A stretch of 64,000 nucleotides of DNA from Flavimaricola marinus (GTDB lineage: Bacteria > Pseudomonadota > Alphaproteobacteria > Rhodobacterales > Rhodobacteraceae): the NCBI RefSeq assembly GCF_900184895.1, contig NZ_FXZK01000013.1:1-64000 (forward strand), in the 5' to 3' direction. The notes beneath the pieces were generated by a model. That model was given only the letters and a program-made list of their open reading frames with translations, was not told where the DNA came from and ran no database searches. Of the stretch, positions 17,684-26,021 are shown one piece after another (position 1 is the first letter of the stretch; every line of letters starts with the position of its first letter). Position numbers and translations under genes: made by a program.

Positions 17684-18562
17684 TCATGGGTGCACCACCG
17701 GCGGGGCGGCATAGATCTCGTCAATGGTCATGGCGTGGCTCTCGTCGATCTCTGTCGGCGCCGGATGGCCAAAGCCGCCCAGATGGCCGCAGGTCTGCGC
17801 GGCCGCCTGCGCCGCCGCCGCAAGAATGGCACCCGGCGCCTCGCCCCGAAGCAGGCCGACGAGGGTGCGTGCTATGAATGTGTCTCCGGCCCCGAGCGTA
17901 TCGACCACCTGCGTCGGTGCGGCTGGTGCCTCGGTGGTGCTCTCGGGCCCCACGAGGACGGCGCCCGCCTCGCCGCGGGTGATCAGGCACCAAATAGCGC
18001 CGCTTTGCCGCGCTGCCCGCGCAAGCGACAGGCCGCTTTGTGCATCGAGATCGCCGCCCGAAAAGCTCGCCAGATAGCACAGGGGCGCGATCGAGGCGAT
18101 CATTTCAAAGGTACGAACCGTCGCGAAGTCATAGGACAGGCGCGCGCGGTCGGCAAAATCGGCCAGATGGCCGTCGACATGGCTCGACCGGCCCGTGTGT
18201 ACCGCATCGGCGCCGGCGATGCGCACCAGATCATCGGCGCGCGGCGCGATGATGGACACCCCCAGATCGGCGCGCAGAAACTCGCGTTCGCCGTCCCGGT
18301 TGCCTATGACGCAGAACGCGGTTCGTCCGGGCAGGCTTCGCAGACCCGAAACGTCGACACCCTCGGCGACCAGTGAGGCGCGAATATGCCGTCCTGCGGC
18401 GTCGTCGGCCACGGCACCGTGGTAGCTTGCACGGGCCCCGAAGCGCTGCGCGAACACCGCGTGGTTGAGAGCGTTGCCGCCGGGAAACATCCGGTCATGA
18501 TCTGCGTAGCAGTCCACCACATTGTCCCCGAAGGCGATGATTTCAGGCTTGGGGATGGTCAT
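17684..18562 (-). CDS. frlD: FrlD-like fructosamine (Amadori) kinase, PfkB family, copy 1
   Basis: A 292-residue PfkB/ribokinase-family kinase resembling E. coli fructoselysine 6-kinase FrlD. It shares the start FGDNVVDCYADHDRMFPGGNALNHAVFAQRFG in two conserved blocks (FGDNVVD and FPGGNALN) and the C-terminal DTLGAGDTFI with catalytic Asp227. The predicted reaction is ATP-dependent phosphorylation of the sugar C6 of a fructosyl-amino acid, preparing it for the FrlB deglycase encoded divergently at 18714. GGAGCGG precedes the ATG. It heads the minus-strand operon that continues with the DgcA-like dehydrogenase 28 bases downstream. A LacI-type palindrome sits 25 bp upstream. The precise amine partner is unknown. 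Confidence 0.82.
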   Translation of the reverse strand: MTIPKPEIIAFGDNVVDCYADHDRMFPGGNALNHAVFAQRFGARASYHGAVADDAAGRHIRASLVAEGVDVSGLRSLPGRTAFCVIGNRDGEREFLRADLGVSIIAPRADDLVRIAGADAVHTGRSSHVDGHLADFADRARLSYDFATVRTFEMIASIAPLCYLASFSGGDLDAQSGLSLARAARQSGAIWCLITRGEAGAVLVGPESTTEAPAAPTQVVDTLGAGDTFIARTLVGLLRGEAPGAILAAAAQAAAQTCGHLGGFGHPAPTEIDESHAMTIDEIYAAPPVVHP

Positions 18563-18586
18563 CAGGGGGTCCGCTCCAGTTAATTT

Positions 18587-18602
18587 GTGAGAACCTTCTC
18601 AC
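18587..18602. promoter_or_regulatory. Palindromic operator GTGAGAACCTTCTCAC
   Basis: A perfect seven-base inverted repeat (GTGAGAA / TTCTCAC) around a two-base centre, 25 bp upstream of the frlD copy 1 start. Its core TGAGAACCTTCTCA differs by one central base from the ideal form of the palindrome at 24364-24383 between the amino acid ABC transporter and the LacI gene. The shared site suggests the LacI regulator encoded at 24560 acts on both promoters. Confidence 0.6.
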
Positions 18603-18676
18603 TCGGGCATCACATATGTCAAGGGGTCGATTTCGAAGGCGCCAACTCTTGACTCGAGCCTGTGAAACGACTTAAC

Positions 18677-18693
18677 ACGTCTTATAACGTCTT
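18677..18693 (+). promoter_or_regulatory. Direct repeat ACGTCTT, one helical turn apart
   Basis: ACGTCTT occurs at 18677-18683 and again at 18687-18693, exactly 10 bases apart, 21 bp before the frlB copy 1 start. The spacing places both repeats on one face of the helix. It could be the site of the GntR regulator encoded at 19738. No promoter hexamers were assigned with confidence. Confidence 0.3.
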
Positions 18694-18713
18694 CTCCGAT
18701 AAGGACCCGCTCC

Positions 18714-19718
18714 ATGACCACTCCCGCTCTCGACAATGGCGTCGCCGCAGCCCTTTCCCTCATCGACGGCCGCAAGATCGACCACGTCTTCTTCGTCGCC
18801 TGCGGCGGCTCGCTCTCGATCATGCACCCGGCGAAGTTCATGCTCGACCAGTATTCCGCCGCCCTACCTTCGGACGTCTACAACGCCGCGGAATTCATCC
18901 ACCGCGCGCCGAAGCGCCTGACCGCGAATTCGCTGGTGATCCTGTGCTCGATGACCGGTACGACGCGTGAGACCGTCGCTGCGGCAAAGCACGCGGCCAA
19001 CATCGGCTGCTTGACCATCGGGATGTCGACACTGGCCGATTCGCCCCTGAGCGAGGCCTGCGACACCACAGTCGGCTTCGACGCGCCCTATACGACTGGC
19101 GTGCCGATCGACGCACTAAACAGCAATTACGCCCGCATCTACCAGCTCGTCCTCGGCCTCGCGAAGATCTTCGACGGTGTCGACAAGTTGGCACCACTGA
19201 TGGATAGCCTCGGCAACCTTCAGGGCGTGATCGACAAGGCGCACGCACGCTTTGCACCGCTCTTCGACGACTACGCGCCGCAGTTGGCGAAGGAAGACGT
19301 GATCTACACCATGGCCAGCGGCGCGAACTTTGGTGCGGCCTATTCCTTTGCGATCTGCGTGCTGATGGAGATGCAGCGCATCAACAGCCAGGCGATCCAC
19401 GCCAACGAATTCTTCCACGGCCCCTTCGAGGTCCTCGACAAGGACCGCGCCTTCATCCTGCTCAAGGGTCTCGATTCCACCCGTCCGCTCGAAGAGCGGG
19501 CCGAGGAATTCCTGCACCGCTTTGGAACGGGCGACAAGATCATGGTCCTCGACGCGGCAACCCTCGATTTCGACGGAATCGCGCCGGAATTCCGGGGCAA
19601 TCTTGCACCGCTGGTCTTCTTCGACACGCTGTGGCGTTTCATCTACAAGGTCGCGGATTTGCGCGGCCTAGAAATGCTCGAAGGTCGCCGGTACATGAAG
19701 AAACTGTCGGATTATTAG
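18714..19718 (+). CDS. frlB: FrlB-like fructosamine-6-phosphate deglycase (SIS domain), copy 1
   Basis: A 334-residue double-SIS protein close in length and pattern to E. coli FrlB: IDHVFFVACGGSLSIMHPAK, LCSMTGTTRETVAAAKHA and LMEMQRINSQAIHANEFFHGP. E219 and H235, 16 residues apart, occupy the positions proposed as general base and acid in Salmonella FraB and present in E. coli FrlB. It splits fructosyl-amino acid 6-phosphate into glucose 6-phosphate and the free amino acid. The AAGGA nine bases before the ATG supports the start. It is followed by a GntR gene 19 bases downstream. It lacks the glutaminase domain of GlmS, so it is not an amidotransferase. Confidence 0.85.
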   Translation: MTTPALDNGVAAALSLIDGRKIDHVFFVACGGSLSIMHPAKFMLDQYSAALPSDVYNAAEFIHRAPKRLTANSLVILCSMTGTTRETVAAAKHAANIGCLTIGMSTLADSPLSEACDTTVGFDAPYTTGVPIDALNSNYARIYQLVLGLAKIFDGVDKLAPLMDSLGNLQGVIDKAHARFAPLFDDYAPQLAKEDVIYTMASGANFGAAYSFAICVLMEMQRINSQAIHANEFFHGPFEVLDKDRAFILLKGLDSTRPLEERAEEFLHRFGTGDKIMVLDAATLDFDGIAPEFRGNLAPLVFFDTLWRFIYKVADLRGLEMLEGRRYMKKLSDY

Positions 19719-19737
19719 GCGCTTGGGGGCGCACTTT

Positions 19738-20448
19738 ATGGAATATGAGAAGGGGGCGCCCCTTTATACCCAGGTGAAGCAACGGTTGGCCGAACGGATC
19801 GACGTGGGCGACCTCGCCGAGGGCGACTTCCTCCCCGCCGAGCCCGAACTCTGCGCCGAACTGAGCGTCAGCCGGATCACCCTGCGCCGCGCGGTCAAGG
19901 AACTGTGCGACGAGGGCTTGCTTATCCGCCAGCAAGGACGCGGCACCGTGGTGGCGCGAAAGAAGATGCAGCAGGCGTTGGTCTCGCTGTCGGGGTTTTC
20001 GGATATCCACGCCGAGGACGACCGCAAGATCGAGCATGTGGTCTTAGCCGCCGATAGGGACCTTGCCGACCCGGCCGCGAAGGCGGTTCTGGGGCAGGAT
20101 GCGCGACTTGCGCGGATCCTGCGGCTGATCACGCTCGATTCCCGGCCGCTGACCCTAGAGACCCTGTTCATCGACATCTACCGCCTGCCCGACGTCCTGA
20201 AGCCGGTCGCCGCCGGCGCCTCGTTCTTTCAGACACTGCGCCGTCTTGGCGGGCCAAAGCCTGCCGCGGCCGCGCGCACCCTCAACGTCGGCTTTGCCAG
20301 CGCGGCCGAGCGGCGTCACCTCGCCGTCGGGCCGACCCAGCCGGTTTACCGGATGGACAAGACCCTGTTCGATGCAGACGAGCGCCCGATCGCATGGTCG
20401 CGCCTCGTCACGCCCACCCATCTTGTCACCTATGCGCTTCGCAGTTGA
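19738..20448 (+). CDS. GntR-family regulator with UTRA domain (FrlR-like)
   Basis: A 236-residue HutC-subfamily regulator. The N-terminal winged HTH spans about residues 5-72 (PLYTQVKQRLAERI, LPAEPELCAELSVSRITLRRAVKELCDEGLLIRQQGRGTVVA) and the UTRA ligand domain the rest (LETLFIDIYRLPDVL, VYRMDKTLFDADERPIAWSRLV). An upstream TTG at 19723 is possible, but ATG 19738 begins directly before the conserved helix. It sits between frlB and the ketimine-reductase gene, as FrlR accompanies frl genes in E. coli. The ligand is probably a phosphorylated Amadori compound or sugar phosphate. Confidence 0.82.
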   Translation: MEYEKGAPLYTQVKQRLAERIDVGDLAEGDFLPAEPELCAELSVSRITLRRAVKELCDEGLLIRQQGRGTVVARKKMQQALVSLSGFSDIHAEDDRKIEHVVLAADRDLADPAAKAVLGQDARLARILRLITLDSRPLTLETLFIDIYRLPDVLKPVAAGASFFQTLRRLGGPKPAAAARTLNVGFASAAERRHLAVGPTQPVYRMDKTLFDADERPIAWSRLVTPTHLVTYALRS

Positions 20449-20468
20449 AGCGCCAAACAGAGGTTCCC

Positions 20469-21416
20469 ATGCAGCTTGTCACCGCAGTAGACGTCCACGC
20501 CCTTCTGGACTATCCGTTCTTGATCGACGCCTTGCGCGTTGCGCACCGCGAGGCGCCGCCCGAGGGGCAGCATCTGATCGGCACAGAGCCGGGCGGTGGC
20601 ACGAATCTGTTCGTCACCCTGCTGGGCTGGAAGAAGGACGCCGCCATCGTCGTGAAGATGGTCGGCGTTTTTGCGGGCAACCTCAAGCTCAGCCCACCGC
20701 AGGCCTCGGTGCAGGGGCTGGTGGCAGTGTTCGATGCCGGTACGGGCACGCCGCGTCTGGTGGCTGACGGCGAGGCGATGACCTTTCGCAAGACGGCGGC
20801 GGACTCGGGCCTCGGTGCAGCGTTCCTCGCGCGTGACGACGCCGAGACCCTGCTGGTGGTGGGGGCCGGTGGCCTTGCGCCGCACGTGCTGGCCGCGCAC
20901 CGGGCCGCGCGTCCGTCGATCCGCCGGGTGCTGATCTGGAACCGCACGCACGAACGGGCCGACGCACTGGCCGCCGCCACGTGCGAGCCTGGCCTCCAAG
21001 TACACGCCGTGACCGACCTCGACGCAGCGGTGCCCGAGGCCGACATCATCTCATGCGTGACCATGGCGCGCGCGCCGCTGGTGAAGGGCGCGCTGCTGAA
21101 ACCAGGCGCGCACCTCGATCTGGTGGGCGCCTACCTTCCCGACATGCGCGAGGCCGACGACGACGCGTTTCGCCGCGGCAGTGTGTTCGTGGACACGCGC
21201 AACGGCATGGAGGGATCGGGCGAAATCTCGGCCCCCGTCGCTGCAGGCGTCATCGGCTGGAACGCCGTGCGGGCAGATTTCTACGATCTGGCCAGCGGCC
21301 GCCACCCCGGCCGTACCTCGGCGGACGAGATCACAGTATGCAAAAACGTAGGCGGTGGCCACCTTGACCTCTTTACCGCAGAAGCGCTGATGCAGGCGCT
21401 CGAGCGGCGAGGCTGA
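20469..21416 (+). CDS. Ornithine cyclodeaminase/mu-crystallin family, ketimine reductase-like
   Basis: A 315-residue protein of the OCD/mu-crystallin family with a Rossmann loop (LLVVGAGGLAPHVLAAH), the family segment FRKTAADSGLGA and GAYLPDMREAD. The last motif is of the mu-crystallin/ketimine reductase type (GA.rPD.rE) and differs from the DxPGKTE loop of true ornithine and lysine cyclodeaminases. The likely reaction is therefore NAD(P)H reduction of a cyclic imine such as delta-1-piperideine-2-carboxylate to L-pipecolate, which would feed the operon at 890-7707. It lies 20 bases after the GntR gene with AGAGG before the ATG. Alanine dehydrogenase-type activity is the main alternative. Confidence 0.68.
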   Translation: MQLVTAVDVHALLDYPFLIDALRVAHREAPPEGQHLIGTEPGGGTNLFVTLLGWKKDAAIVVKMVGVFAGNLKLSPPQASVQGLVAVFDAGTGTPRLVADGEAMTFRKTAADSGLGAAFLARDDAETLLVVGAGGLAPHVLAAHRAARPSIRRVLIWNRTHERADALAAATCEPGLQVHAVTDLDAAVPEADIISCVTMARAPLVKGALLKPGAHLDLVGAYLPDMREADDDAFRRGSVFVDTRNGMEGSGEISAPVAAGVIGWNAVRADFYDLASGRHPGRTSADEITVCKNVGGGHLDLFTAEALMQALERRG

Positions 21417-21494
21417 TACCGCCGCGCGCCTTCCCCAAGCGGTCAAGCGCGCAACGGGGCCGAGTCATTTGCTCGGGCGGGGCCGGTCAGGCCC

Positions 21495-22271
21495 TCAAAC
21501 CGCCTGAGGCAGCACACGGGCCAGGAATTCGCGCGTCCGCTCGTGGCGGGGCGACGTCATGATCTCGCGCGGATTGCCCTGCTCGACGATCACTCCGCCT
21601 TCCATGAAGATCAGGTGATCGGCCACGTCGCGCGCGAACAGCATCTCGTGGGTGACGACGAGCATCGTCATCCCCTCCTCCGCCAGTTGCCGCATAGCCG
21701 CAAGCACCTCGCCCACGAGTTCGGGGTCGAGCGCCGATGTCGGCTCATCGAATAGAAGGAGTGCAGGCTTCATCGCCAGAGAGCGGGCGATGGCCACCCG
21801 CTGCTGCTGCCCGCCGGACAACTGGCGGGGATAATAGTGCGCCCGGTCGGGCATGCCGACCTTTTCCAAGAGCGCCATGCCTTCGGCCTCGGCCTGATGG
21901 CGCGGGGTGCCCTTTACGATGATCGGTGCCTCGGTGATGTTCTGCAGCGCCGTCTTGTGCGGGAACAGGTGAAAGCCCTGGAACACCATCCCCATCTTCT
22001 GCCGCTGGCGCGCCATTTCGTTGAACGACATCTCGTACAGCCGGTCGCCACGCCAACGCACGCCGACCGGTTCTCCTTGCAGGAAGATCGCGCCCCCTGT
22101 CGGCTTTTCGAGGTGGTTGAGGCAGCGCAACAGCGTGCTCTTGCCCGAACCGGAGGGTCCGACGATGCAGGTCACGTCGCCCTCGTTCACCGACAGGTCG
22201 ATGCCCGACAGCACCTCGTGGTCTCCAAAGCTCTTTCGTAGACGCTCGACCTTCAGAAGCGGCATTGTCAT
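21495..22271 (-). CDS. Polar amino acid ABC transporter ATPase (GlnQ/HisP type)
   Basis: A 258-residue ATPase with Walker [11 protein letters not shown]-loop [12 protein letters not shown], signature [19 protein letters not shown], Walker [17 protein letters not shown] and the switch His in [14 protein letters not shown]. It is the GlnQ/HisP subfamily of amino acid uptake transporters. The start at 22271 gives [16 protein letters not shown]; its ATG overlaps the TGA of the permease as ATGA. A much longer open frame continues upstream across the permease but is a read-through of the permease's other frame. The insert [21 protein letters not shown] before the Q-loop is typical for this subfamily. 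Confidence 0.92.
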   Translation of the reverse strand: MTMPLLKVERLRKSFGDHEVLSGIDLSVNEGDVTCIVGPSGSGKSTLLRCLNHLEKPTGGAIFLQGEPVGVRWRGDRLYEMSFNEMARQRQKMGMVFQGFHLFPHKTALQNITEAPIIVKGTPRHQAEAEGMALLEKVGMPDRAHYYPRQLSGGQQQRVAIARSLAMKPALLLFDEPTSALDPELVGEVLAAMRQLAEEGMTMLVVTHEMLFARDVADHLIFMEGGVIVEQGNPREIMTSPRHERTREFLARVLPQAV

Positions 22272-23179
22272 GCGGAGAACTCCTTCTGGCGGCGGAACGG
22301 GCGCATGTCGAATAGACGCTTCTGAAAGCTGCGCTTCGACGGCGGACTGCCTTCGGAGAGACGATGCTCGATCGCATGTTCGGCGAAGGTGAGAACGGTG
22401 GTCAGCACCAGATACCAGATCGTCGCCACCATAAGCAGCGGGATCGTCTGATATGTCCGTGCATAGACCATCTGCGCCGAGAACAGCAAGTCGGGCAGCG
22501 CAAGAACACTGACGAGAGAGGTGAATTTGAGCATCGAGATCGTGTCGTTGCCGATGGGTGGAATGACGATCCGCAGCGCCTGCGGCAGAACGATCCGGCG
22601 CAGGGTCTGCGAGCGGCTCATGCCGAGTGTGGCGGAGGCCTCGACCTGACCACCGCTGACCGCCTGGATTCCGGCGCGGATCATCTCGGCGGCATAGGCC
22701 GCTTCGGTAAAGGCAAGGCCGAGGATCGCCGCGCTGAACGGCGTGATGACCGCGTTGGTATCCCAGATGAACAACTTGGGTCCGAAGGGAATGCCGATCG
22801 AAAGATCGGGGTAGAGCAGGGCCAGATTGTACCAGAAGATCAGCTGCACCAAGGGCGGCACGCCTCGGAAGAACCAGATCCACGCCCAGGCGGCGCCCTG
22901 GAAAACCCGGCTGTCCGACAGCCGCATGATGGCGAGGACCACGCCGATTGAAAGGCCGATAACCATCGCCAGTACGGTCAGCAAAATGGTCATGCCGAGG
23001 CCGGACAGGATGCTCGGAGCGAACATGTACTGCGCGACGACCGGCCACTGGATATTCTGGTTCGTCGCTAGGTTCTGCGCAAATAGCAGAGCAAAAACGA
23101 TCAGGACGACGGCGCCGAACTGCTGGCCATAGCGGCGGACCGGAACGGGCGTCACATCGTGGATGTCGGGTCGGCTCAT
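22268..23179 (-). CDS. Polar amino acid ABC transporter permease
   Basis: A 303-residue HisMQ/GlnP-type permease with about five to six membrane helices ([82 protein letters not shown]) and the EAA loop [24 protein letters not shown]. The ATG at 23179 follows GAGGAGGG at a good distance; the in-frame Met 126 bases further upstream adds only a basic, non-conserved leader. It overlaps the ATPase gene. One permease gene suffices if it works as a homodimer. A 252-bp non-coding gap separates it from the binding protein gene. Confidence 0.9.
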   Translation of the reverse strand: MSRPDIHDVTPVPVRRYGQQFGAVVLIVFALLFAQNLATNQNIQWPVVAQYMFAPSILSGLGMTILLTVLAMVIGLSIGVVLAIMRLSDSRVFQGAAWAWIWFFRGVPPLVQLIFWYNLALLYPDLSIGIPFGPKLFIWDTNAVITPFSAAILGLAFTEAAYAAEMIRAGIQAVSGGQVEASATLGMSRSQTLRRIVLPQALRIVIPPIGNDTISMLKFTSLVSVLALPDLLFSAQMVYARTYQTIPLLMVATIWYLVLTTVLTFAEHAIEHRLSEGSPPSKRSFQKRLFDMRPFRRQKEFSA

Positions 23180-23431
23180 CTGGCGGTGCCCTCCTCGGGG
23201 CGCACTGGCTGGATGGCTGCGTATCAGGGCGCTTGCGCGCGCAACGGCAGCAAATCCGGACGGGGTTCGGCAAGGAACAGGGGGGCGGTAGCGGTATCTG
23301 GACATGCGCGCTGATCGACGGTTGCACGATCGCGGGACTCATCGGGAAAGGTTGCGCGCGCTTGCCGTCGCTTCCGGCGAGCGCGCGCCCAGCCATGAGG
23401 GGGCCCGCGCGACGGCGGGCGCCCTCATGGC

Positions 23432-24304
23432 TCAGTTGCCCATGGTATCTTCAGGATTTTCGAGCGTGATAACGAGTGCCTCTTCCAGCATGCCGCTGTC
23501 GTCGAGGCCCCATTTGGCCATGATCTCGACGTAGGTTCCGTCGTCGATCATCGTCTGGATCGCATCCGCCATCACCTGCGCCAGTGGATCACCCCGGCGC
23601 ACGCCGATGTTGCTGTAGACAGGCTGCAGCACCAGATCGGACACGCGGAACTGGCCCGTCTGGGCCGCCAGATAGGCCATCTTGGCGGACGAGGCGAAGG
23701 TCGTTTCGGCTCGGCCCGACTGCACGGCGAGTTCGGCCGAATTCTGCGTCTGGTGCTGCTGGATGTCGACGGCTACGAGGCCGGCATCGACGCAGCTCTC
23801 CTGGCTCATCGTTTCCAGAAGCTGGTTGTCCCAACCGCCCGACAGGACGGCCACAGAGACGCCGCAGACGTCTTCTTCTGTGGCGATCTGCAACTCGCTC
23901 GACACGGGGATGGCGAAGGCGGTGCCGATCTTGCGTTGCGGAATGAAGTCGAGCTCGGTCAGCCGCTCGGGCGTGCTGCCGAACGACGAGAAGCCTGCGT
24001 CAAACCGGCGCGCCACGAGGCCGGGGATGATCGCGTCGAAACTGGTTGCGGTATAGGTGAACGGCACACCCAGACGCTCTTCCATTTCGTGAGCGATATC
24101 GACGCTCCAGCCGACGAGTTCGCCGTCATGCATAAATTCGTCTGGCGGCCAGTCGTTGAAAACCGCGGCGTCGATGCCGTCCCGGTACTCTTCGGGCAGC
24201 GCATCGTGCAGCGCCGGGATCACGTCGGCCGAGGCCGGAAGTGCCGCGAGAATGAGGCCAAAGGCGGCAGGGGCCGCAATGGCAAAGGTCGAGCGAAGTC
24301 GCAT
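23432..24304 (-). CDS. Amino-acid-type ABC transporter solute-binding protein
   Basis: A 290-residue family 3 periplasmic binding protein: signal peptide [26 protein letters not shown], then [56 protein letters not shown] and [20 protein letters not shown] eight bases upstream supports the ATG at 24304. It belongs with the permease and ATPase genes downstream. The E. coli frl system uses a permease of another type, so uptake of a glycated amino acid by this ABC system is inference from the neighbouring frl genes and the shared operator. Confidence 0.88.
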   Translation of the reverse strand: MRLRSTFAIAAPAAFGLILAALPASADVIPALHDALPEEYRDGIDAAVFNDWPPDEFMHDGELVGWSVDIAHEMEERLGVPFTYTATSFDAIIPGLVARRFDAGFSSFGSTPERLTELDFIPQRKIGTAFAIPVSSELQIATEEDVCGVSVAVLSGGWDNQLLETMSQESCVDAGLVAVDIQQHQTQNSAELAVQSGRAETTFASSAKMAYLAAQTGQFRVSDLVLQPVYSNIGVRRGDPLAQVMADAIQTMIDDGTYVEIMAKWGLDDSGMLEEALVITLENPEDTMGN

Positions 24305-24363
24305 GCAATCTTCTCCTTTTGGCGTCTGGCTCAACTGTCAAGAGAATCAGCCGGACAATACTA

Positions 24364-24383
24364 CTATGCGAACGTTCTCATAG
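24364..24383. promoter_or_regulatory. LacI-type palindromic operator
   Basis: A 20-bp palindrome with a single mismatched pair: CTATG, then GAACGTTC at 24370-24377, then CATAG. The inner TGAGAACGTTC on the minus strand matches the site at 18587-18602. It lies between the divergent binding-protein gene (start 24304) and LacI gene (start 24560). A central CG and this length are typical of LacI/PurR family operators. Confidence 0.7.
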
Positions 24384-24559
24384 TTCCTATCCTCGCGTCA
24401 ATAGGGGCGTGGATGTGCCGCGTGTAAGGGAATGAGATCCGGTCGAAACGTGTCCAAAGGCAAGACCTGCTTGACACATTCTCAGTGGCATCTTCGAGGT
24501 CGCCTTGGGCCGGCAGAGGTGCTACCGCAAGCGCGGATGGTCGAGGAAGGCACTTGTTC

Positions 24560-25657
24560 ATGAACGAAGAACGTAAGGCGACGATCACGGATGTAGCCCG
24601 CAGGGCCGGCGTCAGCACGGCGACTGCGGGCCGTGTCCTAGGGGGCTATGGGTACAGCAGCACCGAAATGAAGACGCGGGTGCAGGATGCGGCGACGGCC
24701 CTCGGCTACAGTCCCAACCTCTTGGCCCGCAGCCTGATCACCGGTCTGACCCGCACGATCGGCTTTGTCGCGGGCGATATCCAGAGCCCATTCTATGCCA
24801 AGATCCTGCGTGGCATTTCCGACGCGGCGGACGAGGCAGGATTTGCGCTGCTCATCACCAACAGCGACGAGACCATCGAGCGCGAGGTGGACGCAATCCG
24901 GCTCTTGCGCGAGAAACAGGTAGACGGGATGATCGTCTCTCCCTGCGATACCCAGAGGTCGCCGCACCTGCGCGATGCCGCAGCGGCGACACCGCTCGTT
25001 CTCATAGACCGGCAGGTCCGCGGCCTCGATGTCGACAGCATCGGTGTCGACAATGTCGAAGCGGTGCAGACCGGGATCGCCCGGCTGATCGAAAGGGGCC
25101 ACCGCCGCATCGGAATGGTGGCCGAGTTGCAATCGACGCGCCCCGACGAGCTGGCAACCTTTGTTTCGGGTATCTGCGCCGATCCCGCCACCGACGTCTC
25201 CACCCTCTACCCCAGTTGGCAGCGTCTTGCAGGCTTCGTCCGCGCCCATACTGCGGCTGGCGTACCCGTCGATCTTTCGCTGATCGCTCAGGTGGGCGAT
25301 TATTCTATGGAAGAGGCCGAACGTCAGGCGCGCGCGATGCTGGCGCGATCCGACCGGCCCTCGGCTCTGTTCACCGCCGACGGCCTAATGACGGAAGGCA
25401 CGATGCACGCCATTACCGCCTGCGGGCTGCGGATTCCAGACGATCTTTCCCTCGTCGGCTTCGACGAACTCGACTGGATGGCCTTTGTTTCTCCCGGTAT
25501 AGACGCGATCGCACAGCCGCGCCGGTTGATGGGACAGCGGGCCACACAGATGCTCATCGAGCGGATGGACCAGGCCGATCTCGCGCCGCGCAAGCTGACG
25601 CTGGCGGCGCGGCAGATCCTGCGCGGCTCAGTCCGTACAGTCACACCAACTGGCTGA
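24560..25657 (+). CDS. LacI-family transcriptional regulator
   Basis: A 365-residue LacI/GalR regulator with N-terminal HTH (ATITDVARRAGVSTATAGRVLGGYGYSST, residues about 6-34) and a periplasmic-binding-protein-like ligand domain (TIGFVAGDIQSPFYAKILRGI, GMIVSPCD, PDDLSLVGFDELDWMAFVSPG). GAGGAAGG nine bases upstream supports the ATG at 24560. It is divergent from the amino acid ABC transporter. The palindrome at 24364-24383 and its near twin before frlD copy 1 are the best candidates for its binding sites. Confidence 0.9.
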   Translation: MNEERKATITDVARRAGVSTATAGRVLGGYGYSSTEMKTRVQDAATALGYSPNLLARSLITGLTRTIGFVAGDIQSPFYAKILRGISDAADEAGFALLITNSDETIEREVDAIRLLREKQVDGMIVSPCDTQRSPHLRDAAAATPLVLIDRQVRGLDVDSIGVDNVEAVQTGIARLIERGHRRIGMVAELQSTRPDELATFVSGICADPATDVSTLYPSWQRLAGFVRAHTAAGVPVDLSLIAQVGDYSMEEAERQARAMLARSDRPSALFTADGLMTEGTMHAITACGLRIPDDLSLVGFDELDWMAFVSPGIDAIAQPRRLMGQRATQMLIERMDQADLAPRKLTLAARQILRGSVRTVTPTG

Positions 25658-25685
25658 CCGGCGGGCTTGGCACATTCCACTCGCG

Positions 25686-25880
25686 CTACCGGTAGCTGGT
25701 CAGCGCCAGTCTGTGCCGCCAGCCGTCCGAACCGCGCTTCCGACGGTCGTCCAGCGCGCCTATCCGGCCGGCGACACGGACGACACGAGCGGCATCGCCG
25801 GGCTCAGCTGTTCGCCAATCGTCAAGAACTGCGGCTTCTCGCGGCTCTCCCATTGGCCCGGTCGACAGATAATCCGGCTC
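25686..25880 (-). pseudogene. Remnant of a DUF1403-like gene (second copy)
   Basis: On the minus strand, from about 25880 to a TAG at 25686-25688, a frame reads EPDYLSTGPMGEPREAAVLD, continues through VAGRIGALDDRRKRGSDGWR and ends HRLALTSYR. It aligns without gaps to residues 40-99 of the intact protein at 40321-41388, with about 45 of 60 identities by eye. Neither end of the gene is present. It fills most of the 364-bp gap between lacI and the Gfo/Idh gene; I saw nothing else in the rest of that gap. Confidence 0.8.
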
Positions 25881-26021
25881 CTTTCGCGTTGCCCTTGAAT
25901 CCGGTACGCAGAGCGTTGGGCCGGGTTTGTTGCTCTTGAGTATTACATTCAGGCGTCAGTTGGTCGGAGTTTTTCCCTGTTTCGCAGTACGATCCAGTCA
26001 ACTGCGGCAAGAATACGGGGC

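Noticed and set aside
18714-19718. Glucosamine-6-phosphate synthase (GlmS) or isomerase
   Set aside because: The SIS pattern is shared, but there is no N-terminal glutaminase domain and the length, C-terminus and Glu/His spacing fit FrlB.
20469-21416. Lysine cyclodeaminase (direct L-lysine to L-pipecolate)
   Set aside because: It is tempting for the pathway, but the DxPGKTE-type substrate loop of ornithine and lysine cyclodeaminases is absent; GAYLPDMREAD points to the ketimine reductase branch.
21417-21494. Possible convergent terminator after the ketimine reductase gene
   Set aside because: CCGAG and CTCGG can form a five-pair stem but without a T run; too weak to call.
22272-23396. N-terminal extension of the amino acid ABC ATPase frame
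   Set aside because: The frame is open upstream across the permease gene, but the extra sequence is the permease read in another frame; the ATPase starts at 22271 with a normal first strand.
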